Assembly (NCBI RefSeq): GCF_018619335.1
Contig: NZ_JAHHDX010000020.1
Location: 1 to 34,810, forward strand
Reading direction: 5' to 3'
Length of the DNA stretch: 34,810 bases
DNA from: Alteromonas sp. ALT199
Lineage (GTDB): Bacteria; Pseudomonadota; Gammaproteobacteria; Enterobacterales; Alteromonadaceae
Part shown: piece after piece, positions 7,810-15,823 of the stretch
How the letters are laid out: each line of letters opens with the position of its first letter
Position numbering within the stretch: position 1 is the stretch's first letter
Translations under genes and position numbers: made by a program
Notes under the pieces: model-generated
The model's input: the letters and a program-made list of their open reading frames with translations, nothing else
Told to the model about the DNA's origin: nothing
Databases searched by the model: none

Positions 7810-8289
7810 TTACTGCTGAGTGACAAAATACAAATAGCTCGGACTGTCACTATCTTTAATGTTAAGGCGTAACTGCCACTTCATCACTGGCTCACTACAA
7901 CTACCTAACATAAACCAGCCTGACCACTTTCCTTTGCCGTCGCTATCTAATAGCACTGGAATTTTTCCCATATACATGTTCACCCCTTCAATCCACGCGC
8001 TTTCTATTTCTTTACTTTGGGGAACAGAAAGATTGACCGTCACCGACTCTTCGACTTCAGGCGTTATTGAAAAGGTGGCTATCGCGAGCTTGTTATCAAT
8101 TAAGAATTCGCAAGTTTCATTGACAAAATTGCAACTATTTCCTATTCCATTAACTACGCTAGCGTCTTGTAGTGCCGATGACTGGTATTTATGAGCAAGA
8201 TATACGCACATTGCTACAATAATAATAGCCACTAAAGGCAGCTGAGAATGTAAAAATTTTGATCGTTTGTTGTTATCGTTGTTTATCAT
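7810..8289 (-). CDS. Membrane-anchored protein of unknown function beside ccoN
   Basis: This 159-residue protein is not a family I can name. Residues about 15-31 form one membrane segment (LPLVAIIIVAMCVYLAH) after a short basic N terminus, so the remaining 125 residues should be periplasmic. That part has two Cys in CNFVNETCEF, a Met-x-Met-Gly (NMYMGKIP) and a late FMLGSCSEPVMKW segment, set in a probable beta-sandwich. The shape recalls small FixH/YtkA-like or copper-handling domains, but this is only an impression. It is divergent from ccoN, and the perfect FNR box lies 26 bases upstream of its start, a position better suited to activating ccoN. A role in oxidase assembly is a guess from position and residues. 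Confidence 0.7.
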   Translation of the reverse strand: MINNDNNKRSKFLHSQLPLVAIIIVAMCVYLAHKYQSSALQDASVVNGIGNSCNFVNETCEFLIDNKLAIATFSITPEVEESVTVNLSVPQSKEIESAWIEGVNMYMGKIPVLLDSDGKGKWSGWFMLGSCSEPVMKWQLRLNIKDSDSPSYLYFVTQQ

Positions 8290-8314
8290 TTCTTAAATTT
8301 TGTATATTTCTTCA

Positions 8315-8328
8315 TTGATGGAGATCAA
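8315..8328. promoter_or_regulatory. Perfect FNR box upstream of ccoN
   Basis: TTGATGGAGATCAA matches the FNR consensus TTGAT-N4-ATCAA at every defined position. A TGTAAT hexamer at 8354-8359 would put the transcription start near 8366, with the box centred about 44 bases upstream, close to a class II activator position. ccoN starts at 8519, giving a leader of about 150 bases. The regulator gene fnr is at the far end of the same cluster, and its product keeps the Glu/Ser/Arg residues that read this sequence. Confidence 0.85.
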
Positions 8329-8518
8329 GCTTAGGTAGTTTATGGTATCTTTTTGTAATTAAAAACCTTATCATCCGCGTACCAACTGGCTTGGAGACAA
8401 TAATTATTACTCTTTCCGAGCTCGGTGTGAAGCGTTATTCCTTAGCTAATACACGTCTCGACCGTACTATTTTGGCAGTTGGAGACCATAGTTCATTTGA
8501 AGTGGAAGATTCATTAAA

Positions 8519-9952
8519 ATGAGTGAAATAAGCCAAGCACAACCTGACTACAATTATAAAGTAGTTAGGCAATTTACCATCATGACCATAGTCTGGGGTA
8601 TCATTGGTATGGGCCTAGGGGTATTTATTGCCGCGCAATTATTTGCACCTATGCTCAACTTTGACACACCATGGCTAACATTCTCACGTTTGCGTCCGTT
8701 GCACACTAACGCCGTTATTTTTGCCTTCGGCGGCTGTGCGCTATTTGCAACGTCGTACTACATCGTTCAGCGTACCTGCCAGGTAAGACTGTTCAGTGAC
8801 AAACTTGCCGCATTTACCTTTTGGGGCTGGCAAGCCGTTATTGTTTTAGCTGTAATTACCCTACCTATGGGTTTAACCAGCACTAAAGAATACGCTGAAC
8901 TAGAATGGCCAATTGATATCCTTTTGGCACTGGTTTGGGTCGCTTATATCATCAACTTCTTCGGAACCCTAGTAATCCGTAAGGTTTCGCATATTTATGT
9001 TGCGAACTGGTTTTTAGGCGCGTTCATGTTAACTGTTGCAATTCTTCATATTGGTAACAGCATGGCTATTCCGGTATCTTTTACTAAATCGTATTCACTG
9101 TATGCAGGCGCAGTCGACGCTATGATGCAGTGGTGGTACGGCCATAACGCGGTAGGATTTTTCCTAACTGCGGGCTTCCTTGGTATGATGTATTACTTCG
9201 TACCAAAGCAAGCTGGTCGCCCGGTTTACTCATACAGACTTTCAATTGTTCACTTCTGGGCATTGATCTCTCTGTATATCTGGGCTGGTCCACACCACCT
9301 TCACTACACTGCCCTACCAGACTGGACTCAGTCGCTAGGTATGGTGATGTCTATTATCCTATTCGTTCCATCTTGGGGTGGTATGATTAACGGTATTATG
9401 ACGCTATCTGGCGCGTGGCATAAACTTCGCACCGACCCGGTATTGCGTTTCCTTATTGTTTCATTGTCTTTCTACGGTATGTCTACCTTCGAAGGCCCAA
9501 TGATGGCTATTAAGACCGTTAATGCACTATCTCACTACACTGACTGGACAATTGGTCACGTACACTCTGGTGCACTAGGTTGGGTTGCAATGGTTTCAAT
9601 TGGTTCAATTTACCACTTAATTCCTGTGCTATTCGGTCAGCGCGCAATGTACAGCACTAAGCTAGTTAATGTGCACTTCTGGTTCGCAACTATCGGTGTT
9701 GTTCTATACATAGTAGCTATGTGGATGTCTGGTGTACTACAGGGTCTAATGTGGCGTGCAGTAAATGCTGACGGTACCTTAACTTACAGCTTTGTTGAGT
9801 CATTAGAAGCGTCTAAACCTTTCTATGTGGTTCGTTTCATTGGTGGTTGTTTCGTGGTAGCGGGTATGCTTGTTATGGCATACAACACATGGAAAACCGT
9901 TCGTGCACCTAAAGGCAGTATCGCTGCAGATCCAGCGACTCAGCCAGCGTAG
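8519..9952 (+). CDS. ccoN: cbb3-type cytochrome c oxidase subunit I
   Basis: This 477-residue catalytic subunit of the high-affinity heme-copper oxidase reduces O2 to water and pumps protons at the inner membrane. About 12 membrane helices are visible. The expected ligands are present: His62 and His349 for low-spin heme b, His347 for heme b3, and His209, His259 and His260 for CuB. Tyr253, in [10 protein letters not shown], matches the tyrosine cross-linked to a CuB histidine in this family. It is the first gene of a tight ccoNOQP operon, 15 bases ahead of ccoO, with a perfect FNR box upstream, so expression should rise when oxygen is low. Confidence 0.98.
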   Translation: MSEISQAQPDYNYKVVRQFTIMTIVWGIIGMGLGVFIAAQLFAPMLNFDTPWLTFSRLRPLHTNAVIFAFGGCALFATSYYIVQRTCQVRLFSDKLAAFTFWGWQAVIVLAVITLPMGLTSTKEYAELEWPIDILLALVWVAYIINFFGTLVIRKVSHIYVANWFLGAFMLTVAILHIGNSMAIPVSFTKSYSLYAGAVDAMMQWWYGHNAVGFFLTAGFLGMMYYFVPKQAGRPVYSYRLSIVHFWALISLYIWAGPHHLHYTALPDWTQSLGMVMSIILFVPSWGGMINGIMTLSGAWHKLRTDPVLRFLIVSLSFYGMSTFEGPMMAIKTVNALSHYTDWTIGHVHSGALGWVAMVSIGSIYHLIPVLFGQRAMYSTKLVNVHFWFATIGVVLYIVAMWMSGVLQGLMWRAVNADGTLTYSFVESLEASKPFYVVRFIGGCFVVAGMLVMAYNTWKTVRAPKGSIAADPATQPA

Positions 9953-9967
9953 TAAAGGAGACGAATA

Positions 9968-10573
9968 ATGAAAAACGCACATGAGTTAATTGAAAAGAAC
10001 GTCGGTCTGTTAACGATACTTATTCTTGTCGCTATCAGCTTCGGCGCCATGGTTCAAATTACGCCGTTGATGTTTCAACAACAGACCATGGAACCGGTAA
10101 AAGGCTTACGTCCATATACCGCGCTCGAGCTTGAAGGCCGTGACATCTACATTCGTGAAGGCTGTGTAGGTTGTCATAGTCAGATGATCCGTCCATTCCG
10201 CGCAGAAACAGAGCGTTATGGTCACTACAGCGTTGCTGGTGAGTCAGTATGGGAGCACCCTTTCCTTTGGGGCTCTAAGCGTACTGGTCCTGACCTAGCA
10301 CGTGTTGGTGGTCGTTACAGCGATGAATGGCATCGTGTTCACCTGCTTAATCCTCGTAACGTAGTACCAGAGTCAAACATGCCAGGGTTTCCTTGGCTTG
10401 CGGAAAACACGCTTGACGGCGAGTTAACAGCTAAAAAAATGGAAGTATTCCGTGGATTTGGTGTTCCGTATACCGACGAAGATATTGCGGGAGCGAAAGC
10501 GGCAGTTAAGGGTAAAACGGAAATGCAAGCCCTTATTGCTTATCTACAGTCTCTTGGCACACATTTGAAATAA
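9968..10573 (+). CDS. ccoO: cbb3-type cytochrome c oxidase subunit II (monoheme cytochrome c)
   Basis: This 201-residue membrane-anchored monoheme cytochrome c passes electrons from CcoP to CcoN. One N-terminal membrane segment (about residues 12-31) precedes a periplasmic domain with the heme motif CVGCH (residues 66-70), in the family context [16 protein letters not shown]. The likely axial Met is in SNMPGFPW. An AAGGAG sequence precedes the ATG. The gene lies 15 bases after ccoN and one base before ccoQ. Confidence 0.97.
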   Translation: MKNAHELIEKNVGLLTILILVAISFGAMVQITPLMFQQQTMEPVKGLRPYTALELEGRDIYIREGCVGCHSQMIRPFRAETERYGHYSVAGESVWEHPFLWGSKRTGPDLARVGGRYSDEWHRVHLLNPRNVVPESNMPGFPWLAENTLDGELTAKKMEVFRGFGVPYTDEDIAGAKAAVKGKTEMQALIAYLQSLGTHLK

Positions 10574-10574
10574 T

Positions 10575-10736
10575 ATGGATCAGGGAATTGTAGGCAGCAT
10601 TTTTACTGTCATCGTCTTTGTAAGCTTCATCGGAGTCGTGTGGTGGGCGTTTAGCGGCCGCAACAAGAAGAAATTCGACGAAGCAGCAAACCTACCGTTT
10701 GCAGACGAAGAAAAAGAAAAATCAAAAGAAGATTAG
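10575..10736 (+). CDS. ccoQ: cbb3-type oxidase small subunit CcoQ (53 aa)
   Basis: A 53-codon gene lies between ccoO and ccoP, starting one base after the ccoO stop. It encodes one membrane helix (about residues 5-26, ending GVVWWAF) and then a basic and acidic cytoplasmic tail (SGRNKKKF, NLPFADEE). This is the standard layout of CcoQ/FixQ, a single-helix subunit that stabilises the cbb3 complex. Position, length and the WWAF-N-K-K-K-F-D-E-A-A-N-LPF pattern together make the call firm despite its size. Its 3' end overlaps an out-of-start upstream extension of the ccoP frame, but the proper ccoP start lies after its stop. Confidence 0.93.
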   Translation: MDQGIVGSIFTVIVFVSFIGVVWWAFSGRNKKKFDEAANLPFADEEKEKSKED

Positions 10737-10752
10737 CAGGAGTCTCGAACTC

Positions 10753-11706
10753 ATGAGTATGTTTTGGACAATTTGGATTTCAGTGATAACCCTAGGGTTG
10801 ATCATTGGTTGCTACTTCCTTCTTCGCTGGTGCCTTTCTAACAAGACTGGCGTAGCTGAAGGTGAGTCAATGGGCCACGAATTTGATGGTATTGAGGAGT
10901 TGAACAACCAACTTCCTCGCTGGTGGACAATTATGTTCTACATGACCATCGTTTGGGGCTTTTTATATCTAGCGCTTTATCCAGGCCTAGGTTCGTATGA
11001 AGGTATTTTGGGCTGGAAGAGTTCTAACCAAAATATCCAATCGCTAGAAGAGTCTGCTCAAGCGCGTATTGATGCAAAAGAGCAAGGCTACATAGTAGAG
11101 TATGACCGTGAACTAGATTTTGCGGCTGAGAAGTTCGACCCGATCTTTGAAGCCTATGCGCAAGTTCCTGTTGAAGAACTGGCTAAAGACCCAGAAGCCA
11201 ATAAAGTAGGACAGCGTTTATTCTTACAAAATTGCTCTCAGTGTCACGGTTCTGATGCACGTGGTCAAAACGGCGGCTTCCCTAACCTAACAGACAATGA
11301 TTGGTTGTATGGCAGTTCTGGTGCGAAAATCGTTGAAACTCTTACGCTTGGACGTAAAGCAGCAATGCCAGCATGGCTTGATGCGATGGGTGAAGACGGT
11401 ATTGAAGAAGTGGTTAACTACGTACTTAGCCTAAGCGGTCGCGATGTAGATCCTCAGCTAGCTGAAGCAGGTAAAGCGCGCTTTGCAGTATGTGCGGCGT
11501 GTCACGGTATGGATGGTAAGGGTAACCAAGCACTTGGTGCACCAAATCTTACCGATAATATCTGGCTTTACGGCGGCAGCCACAGAGCAGTAACAGAGAC
11601 GCTAACCTACGGTCGTAACGGTGTAATGCCTTCATTCAAGAAAACCTTGGGTGACGACAAAATTCACGTTGTTGCAGCGTATGTTTACAGCCTTTCAAAT
11701 GATTAA
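10753..11706 (+). CDS. ccoP: cbb3-type cytochrome c oxidase subunit III (diheme cytochrome c)
   Basis: This diheme cytochrome c subunit accepts electrons from periplasmic or bc1-linked carriers and feeds CcoO. I place the start at the ATG at 10753 (317 residues) because AGGAG lies at 10738-10742 and the protein then begins with the family-typical MSMFWTIW. An upstream ATG at 10699 in frame lies inside ccoQ and would add 18 lysine-rich residues. Two membrane helices (about 5-26 and 57-76) mark the long CcoP form. Heme motifs CSQCH (161-165) and CAACH (247-251) sit in two similar cytochrome c domains, each followed by an axial-Met candidate (AMPAW, VMPSF). The operon ends after it at a hairpin terminator. 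Confidence 0.96.
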   Translation: MSMFWTIWISVITLGLIIGCYFLLRWCLSNKTGVAEGESMGHEFDGIEELNNQLPRWWTIMFYMTIVWGFLYLALYPGLGSYEGILGWKSSNQNIQSLEESAQARIDAKEQGYIVEYDRELDFAAEKFDPIFEAYAQVPVEELAKDPEANKVGQRLFLQNCSQCHGSDARGQNGGFPNLTDNDWLYGSSGAKIVETLTLGRKAAMPAWLDAMGEDGIEEVVNYVLSLSGRDVDPQLAEAGKARFAVCAACHGMDGKGNQALGAPNLTDNIWLYGGSHRAVTETLTYGRNGVMPSFKKTLGDDKIHVVAAYVYSLSND

Positions 11707-11722
11707 TGATTTAAATCATTAA
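11703..11722. other. 20-bp perfect palindrome overlapping the ccoP stop
   Basis: TTAATGATTTAAATCATTAA is its own reverse complement over 20 bases and includes the ccoP stop codon. It could form a weak AT hairpin next to the real terminator, or be a protein-binding site. Its A+T richness means the fold would be weak. Confidence 0.4.
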
Positions 11723-11729
11723 ATATCTT

Positions 11730-11759
11730 AAAAAGCCTCGTTACTACGGGGCTTTTTTT
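11730..11759 (+). terminator. Intrinsic terminator after ccoNOQP
   Basis: AAAAGCCTCG (11731-11740) pairs with CGGGGCTTTT (one G-T pair), with a short TTACTA loop and a run of T residues after the stem. It separates the structural oxidase genes from the assembly genes, implying a separate promoter or partial read-through into ccoH. Confidence 0.8.
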
Positions 11760-11935
11760 ATGAGAAAATACAGCGATATAGACAATGCGGATGCGGACAC
11801 TATTTGTGCATTTTATATGCATCTAATCAACACTATATTTATCGTTATTGCATAGTAAAAACATGTTGCCCTGCAGTAATAATAAATATGTTGTTAGCAA
11901 AGTTGCTAGTGAAGTAAATACGAGAAAAGATTTCG

Positions 11936-12415
11936 ATGAATAGACCCTGGTATAAAGAGTTTTGGCCCTGGTTTTTAATTGCCGTACCTGTAATTACCCT
12001 CATTATGGGCGGTGTTTTATTAAACCTTGCTATTACTACCGAAGACAGCCTTGTAGTAGACGATTACTACAAAGAAGGAAAAGCGATCAATGCGCGGCTG
12101 GATAAAGAAGCAATAGCGCGCCGCTTGAATATCACTACCGATTTAACCATAGAAGATGGCAGTATTGCGCTGCAGTTTCATTCTGGCATCCCACAGGAAG
12201 GTAATGCGGTTAAATTAAGTTTCTATCACGTCACCCTTGAAGAGCGTGACACTAGCGTCTTATTAAGTCGCGACGCCAAGGGTATTTATCGCGGTTTTGT
12301 TGAAGAAAGTCTCGATGGTAAATGGCGAGTATCGTTAACACCAATTGATGATAGCTGGAAAATTCAAAATACGGTCTATCTGCCCCACTCTGGTAAAATG
12401 AAATTCAATCCATAA
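11936..12415 (+). CDS. ccoH: cbb3 oxidase assembly protein FixH/CcoH
   Basis: This 159-residue bitopic membrane protein is needed for maturation of cbb3 oxidase. The opening RPWYKEFWPWFLIAVP motif and one membrane helix (about residues 12-32) are typical of FixH/CcoH, as is the following VVDDYYKEGKAIN segment. The remaining periplasmic domain is beta-rich. The gene starts 229 bases after ccoP, beyond a terminator, and its TAA overlaps the ccoI ATG by one base, so ccoH and ccoI are translationally coupled. CcoG, which often sits beside CcoH, is not in this window. Confidence 0.93.
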   Translation: MNRPWYKEFWPWFLIAVPVITLIMGGVLLNLAITTEDSLVVDDYYKEGKAINARLDKEAIARRLNITTDLTIEDGSIALQFHSGIPQEGNAVKLSFYHVTLEERDTSVLLSRDAKGIYRGFVEESLDGKWRVSLTPIDDSWKIQNTVYLPHSGKMKFNP

Positions 12416-14901
12416 TGACCGAACAAGACTGTTACCACTGCGGATTGCCTATCGCAGAGACCGACGATGGCAAATTTACTACCGTCATATTGGGGCAACA
12501 ACGTGATATGTGTTGCCCAGGCTGTTTAGCAGTGGCCGAAGCTATTGTAAGTAACGGTCTAGAAGACTATTACCAGTTTAGAACCGAACCTGCACAAAAA
12601 TCTGACGATGGTATCTTAGATACCCTCGATAAGCTCAAAGTGTATGATGATCCTTCTCTGCAAGAAGAATTTGTGTTCGAAGAGGGCCAAGACAAGCAAA
12701 TTCAATTAACGCTTGAAGGCATTACCTGCGCAGCCTGTGGCTGGCTTATTGAAAAGCAATTATCAAGAGTTGAAGGCATTAAGCAGGTAGCGGTAAATGT
12801 TCAGGAACGCCGAGCTTTAGTCACTTGGTCACCTTTTCAAATCAAACTTAGCCAAATTCTTTCCACGCTAAAGCGTATTGGTTATGTTGGCTCACCATTT
12901 CACCCTGATGAGCACGAAGCCAGTTATAAACGAGAGCAAAAAACTTTTCTAAAGAAACTGGGACTCGCAGGTATCATGACAATGCAGGTCATGATGCTTA
13001 TGACCGGTCTTTATTTTGACTGGTTTGGCGCCATTGAGTTAGAGACTCGGCAGTATTTTTATTGGGTTGCCCTTACTTTGACTACACCGGTTGTGCTGTA
13101 TTCAGCTAGCACCTTTTATGTGGGCGCAGCTAAAGCACTGAGCGCTAGAACGGTAAATATGGATGTACCGGTTACGCTGGCGATATTCGGTACTTACATA
13201 GCTGGTATCCGCTCTACTGTACTAGAGCAAGGGGAAGTGTATTTTGAATCCATTTGTATGTTCATATTTCTGCTGCTGCTCAGCCGATTCTTAGAGCATC
13301 GTAGCCGACATCGCGCAGCGCAGATTTCTGCCAATATGATGCAGTATGTTCCAGTTTCAGCTACTAAAATGATGCCGGATGGCAGCATAAGTGAGTGTTT
13401 AGCAAAGCAGCTAAAAGTAGACGACGTAGTGCTGGTTAAGCCCGGCGAAACAATCCCTATTGATGGACTGGTAACTGATGGCAACGCAGCGGTGGATGAA
13501 TCTATGCTGACAGGTGAATTCAACCCGGTGCGCAAGTCGAACAATAGCACTGTATATGGTGGTACCGTATGTCAGGACGGCAGCCTTACCATTACTGTTA
13601 CGCAAACCCTTAAAAATGCGCTGGTAAACCAAATTGTCAGGCTTCAAGCGAGTGCGATGGCAAACAAACCAAAAGCCGCACAGATAGCCGATAATTTCTC
13701 TCGATACTTTGTCACTGCGGTGCTGCTGATTTCAGCATTAACCTACGCCTTTTGGGCATATAACCAAAATACTGATGCATTTTGGATCACCATTTCTGTT
13801 CTAGTTGCAACCTGCCCTTGCGCCCTAGGGTTAGCCACACCATCAGCTCTCACTTGCGCTATGGCGAAATTAAACAGACAAGGTATTTTGCTAAAACGTG
13901 CTGATGCGCTGGAACAAATCACCTACATCGATACCATTGCATTAGATAAAACCGGTACGCTTACACAAGGCAAATTCACCATTTCAAATGCTTGGTTTGC
14001 CGATGGTGTCGATAGTGACAGCGCGTTTTCTATCGCCCGCGCGCTAGAATCTCGCTCTGAGCACCCTATTGCTAAAGCCTTTAGCGATCATAAAGCCTTT
14101 AGCGATCATAAAGCCCTTAGCGATAATAAAGCCCTTAGCGATAATAAAGCCTTTAACGGTGATAAAACGTCAAGCAGCGGCACCGTACACAAAGTGTCTA
14201 ATTTTAAAGTCACGCCAGGTGGCGGAATTAGCGGTGAAATTAATGACACACTGTTTTCCATGGGCTCTGCAGCGTTCAGCGTTCACGAATCACAACAAGA
14301 GTTCATTGAGCGTCACCCCTCAGCCAACGTCTTTCTCACTATCAAAGGCCGTATTATGGCGGCGTTTGAAGTACGGGATACGCTGCGAAATGATACCCAA
14401 GAAACCCTCGATATATTAGCGGCAAGTCATACCCTTGTGGTATTAAGCGGTGACACCCAACAAAACGTCGACTCTCTTACCACGCCTTTGCCAACTTCAA
14501 CAGCGAGAGGTGGGCTTACGCCCGAGCAGAAATACGAAGCCGTTCAAACTATGCAGCAATCGGGTTCAAAGGTTATGATGATGGGTGACGGTATCAATGA
14601 CGCGCCTGTTCTTGCTAGTGCCGATGTGGCGATTGCTGTAGGTAACGCTACTGACGTTGCTAAAACTGCTGCCGACGTTATTTTGCTAGGCGATCAATTA
14701 CTTTCAGTACCTGAACTTATTCGAACATCCCATCAAGTAAAACAAAAAATAAGACAAAATATTGGTTGGTCGCTGGGTTACAATATTTTGATATTACCCT
14801 TCGCCGTGTCAGGCCTCCTTTCACCGTGGATGGCTGTTGTTGGTATGTCGTTAAGCAGTATCATCGTAGTGACAAACTCAACGCGACTTTTGGGCAAATA
14901 G
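12415..14901 (+). CDS. ccoI: Copper-exporting P1B-type ATPase CcoI for oxidase maturation
   Basis: This 828-residue P-type ATPase should move copper across the inner membrane for the CuB centre of cbb3 oxidase. The N terminus has a Cys-rich metal-binding region (CYHCG near residue 6, CCPGC near 33) and an HMA domain with CAAC (105-108). Eight membrane helices are expected, with the CPC motif at 467-469. The phosphorylation site DKTGT begins at Asp511, the nucleotide-binding SEHP ends at Pro551, and the hinge GDGINDAP is near 724. Right after SEHP is a five-copy six-residue repeat (554-583), which makes this protein about 30 residues longer than it would otherwise be. It is coupled to ccoH and followed one base later by ccoS. 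Confidence 0.96.
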   Translation: MTEQDCYHCGLPIAETDDGKFTTVILGQQRDMCCPGCLAVAEAIVSNGLEDYYQFRTEPAQKSDDGILDTLDKLKVYDDPSLQEEFVFEEGQDKQIQLTLEGITCAACGWLIEKQLSRVEGIKQVAVNVQERRALVTWSPFQIKLSQILSTLKRIGYVGSPFHPDEHEASYKREQKTFLKKLGLAGIMTMQVMMLMTGLYFDWFGAIELETRQYFYWVALTLTTPVVLYSASTFYVGAAKALSARTVNMDVPVTLAIFGTYIAGIRSTVLEQGEVYFESICMFIFLLLLSRFLEHRSRHRAAQISANMMQYVPVSATKMMPDGSISECLAKQLKVDDVVLVKPGETIPIDGLVTDGNAAVDESMLTGEFNPVRKSNNSTVYGGTVCQDGSLTITVTQTLKNALVNQIVRLQASAMANKPKAAQIADNFSRYFVTAVLLISALTYAFWAYNQNTDAFWITISVLVATCPCALGLATPSALTCAMAKLNRQGILLKRADALEQITYIDTIALDKTGTLTQGKFTISNAWFADGVDSDSAFSIARALESRSEHPIAKAFSDHKAFSDHKALSDNKALSDNKAFNGDKTSSSGTVHKVSNFKVTPGGGISGEINDTLFSMGSAAFSVHESQQEFIERHPSANVFLTIKGRIMAAFEVRDTLRNDTQETLDILAASHTLVVLSGDTQQNVDSLTTPLPTSTARGGLTPEQKYEAVQTMQQSGSKVMMMGDGINDAPVLASADVAIAVGNATDVAKTAADVILLGDQLLSVPELIRTSHQVKQKIRQNIGWSLGYNILILPFAVSGLLSPWMAVVGMSLSSIIVVTNSTRLLGK
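14074..14163 (+). repeat. In-frame 18-bp tandem repeat (5 copies) inside ccoI
   Basis: Five consecutive 18-base units start at 14074, 14092, 14110, 14128 and 14146. Units 1 and 2 are identical (AAAGCCTTTAGCGATCAT, coding KAFSDH). Units 3 and 4 are identical to each other (KALSDN). Unit 5 is diverged (KAFNGD). The period is a multiple of three, so copy-number change would keep the frame. The pairing of identical copies suggests recent stepwise duplication by slippage or unequal exchange. Confidence 0.95.
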
Positions 14902-14902
14902 C

Positions 14903-15133
14903 ATGAGCATTATTTACGTATTGATTCCTATCGCTATCATCATAGTTGCAGTGGCTATCGTGATATTCTTCTGGGCGGTTAAAACCAATCAGTTTGAAGA
15001 TTTAGACCGACAGGGTTACAGCATTCTATTTGATGATGATCTTCCGCCAGATGAAAAAAAACTAGCAGAGCAGCGCAAGCAGTTTCAAGATAGTAAAGTA
15101 GATAAAAGCCAAGGGACGCATGGAAGGGATTAA
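14903..15133 (+). CDS. ccoS: cbb3 oxidase maturation protein CcoS
   Basis: This 76-residue single-helix membrane protein is required for inserting heme and copper cofactors into cbb3 oxidase. The membrane segment (about residues 4-26, ending FFWAVKTNQF) followed by DLDRQGYSILFDDD is the CcoS signature. The remaining tail is charged and extends a little beyond the shortest family members. It starts one base after the ccoI stop, and its last 14 bases overlap the next gene, so the maturation genes form a compact operon. Confidence 0.94.
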   Translation: MSIIYVLIPIAIIIVAVAIVIFFWAVKTNQFEDLDRQGYSILFDDDLPPDEKKLAEQRKQFQDSKVDKSQGTHGRD

Positions 15134-15779
15134 CTACCTCTCTGCCTTTTTAATCGGCTTAGCTGGCGGAGTTCACTGTATAGGCATGTGCGGTGGAATA
15201 GTTGCTGCGTTAAGAATGGTTTCCCCAAAAGGCGCTTCAGCTGTACCTTATACTCTTGCCTATAACATGGGCCGCATCGCTAGTTATACCATTGCTGGGG
15301 CGTTAACTGGGGCCCTCGGAAATATTGCGGCTGACTACATTCCTCTCGCAAACTATGCGCTTTCCCTACTTAGCGGAATTATGTTGCTTTTATTAGCTTG
15401 CTATTTGGGCAAATGGTGGACAGTTCTAACAGTGTTGGAAAGCGCAGGTAAAGGTTTGTTTTCCAAACTGCAGCCATTGTCTAAACGTTTTTTACCGTTT
15501 AAAACCCCCTTTAGTGCCATTCCCTATGGGTTTATTTGGGGGTGGCTACCATGCGGTTTAGTATATTCGACCCTTACTTGGTCACTAGCAGCGGGTAATG
15601 CGTTTGAAGGCGCAGGTATCATGTTTTTCTTTGGTTTAGGCACGTTACCGACTTTGCTTGCCGCAAGTGCTGGCAGTCAGTATATTATTCGAAGTTTTCA
15701 ACACAATCATTTTAGACAAATCATTGCAGTAATAATGGCCATATACGCGGCTTATCTTATTCTTGGCGCAATCGTTTAA
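15120..15779 (+). CDS. TauE/SafE-family (DsbD_2-like) membrane protein of the cbb3 cluster
   Basis: This 219-residue polytopic membrane protein has about six helices. The opening AGGVHCIGMCGG motif, with paired Cys in H-C-x3-C-G-G, and the later GFIWGWLPCGLVYSTL segment are typical of the UreH/DsbD_2-like proteins commonly found beside ccoS. These are often annotated as sulfite exporters, but the conserved Cys and the location point to metal or redox handling during oxidase assembly; that role is inference. The ATG at 15120 lies within ccoS (14-base overlap), so translation is coupled. It is followed 44 bases later by fnr. Confidence 0.88.
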   Translation: MEGINYLSAFLIGLAGGVHCIGMCGGIVAALRMVSPKGASAVPYTLAYNMGRIASYTIAGALTGALGNIAADYIPLANYALSLLSGIMLLLLACYLGKWWTVLTVLESAGKGLFSKLQPLSKRFLPFKTPFSAIPYGFIWGWLPCGLVYSTLTWSLAAGNAFEGAGIMFFFGLGTLPTLLAASAGSQYIIRSFQHNHFRQIIAVIMAIYAAYLILGAIV

Positions 15780-15823
15780 AAATGGTGTATCATTATCGGG
15801 TATTCTTTAATAGAGCGTAAATT

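Noticed and set aside
10699..10752. 18-residue lysine-rich N-terminal extension of CcoP
   Set aside because: It lies within ccoQ. A good ribosome site and the family-typical MSMFWTIW start place the true start at 10753.
11760..11855. Possible 31-codon gene between ccoP and ccoH
   Set aside because: Its ATG directly follows the terminator T run, no ribosome site is present and the peptide resembles nothing I know.
14074..14163. CRISPR-like array
   Set aside because: Units are 18 bp and directly adjacent with no spacers, and they are in frame within ccoI. This is a coding minisatellite.
14069..14419. Alternate-frame open frame with a KPLAII-type repeat
   Set aside because: It is the 18-bp repeat of ccoI read in another frame, inside a gene with complete P-type ATPase motifs.
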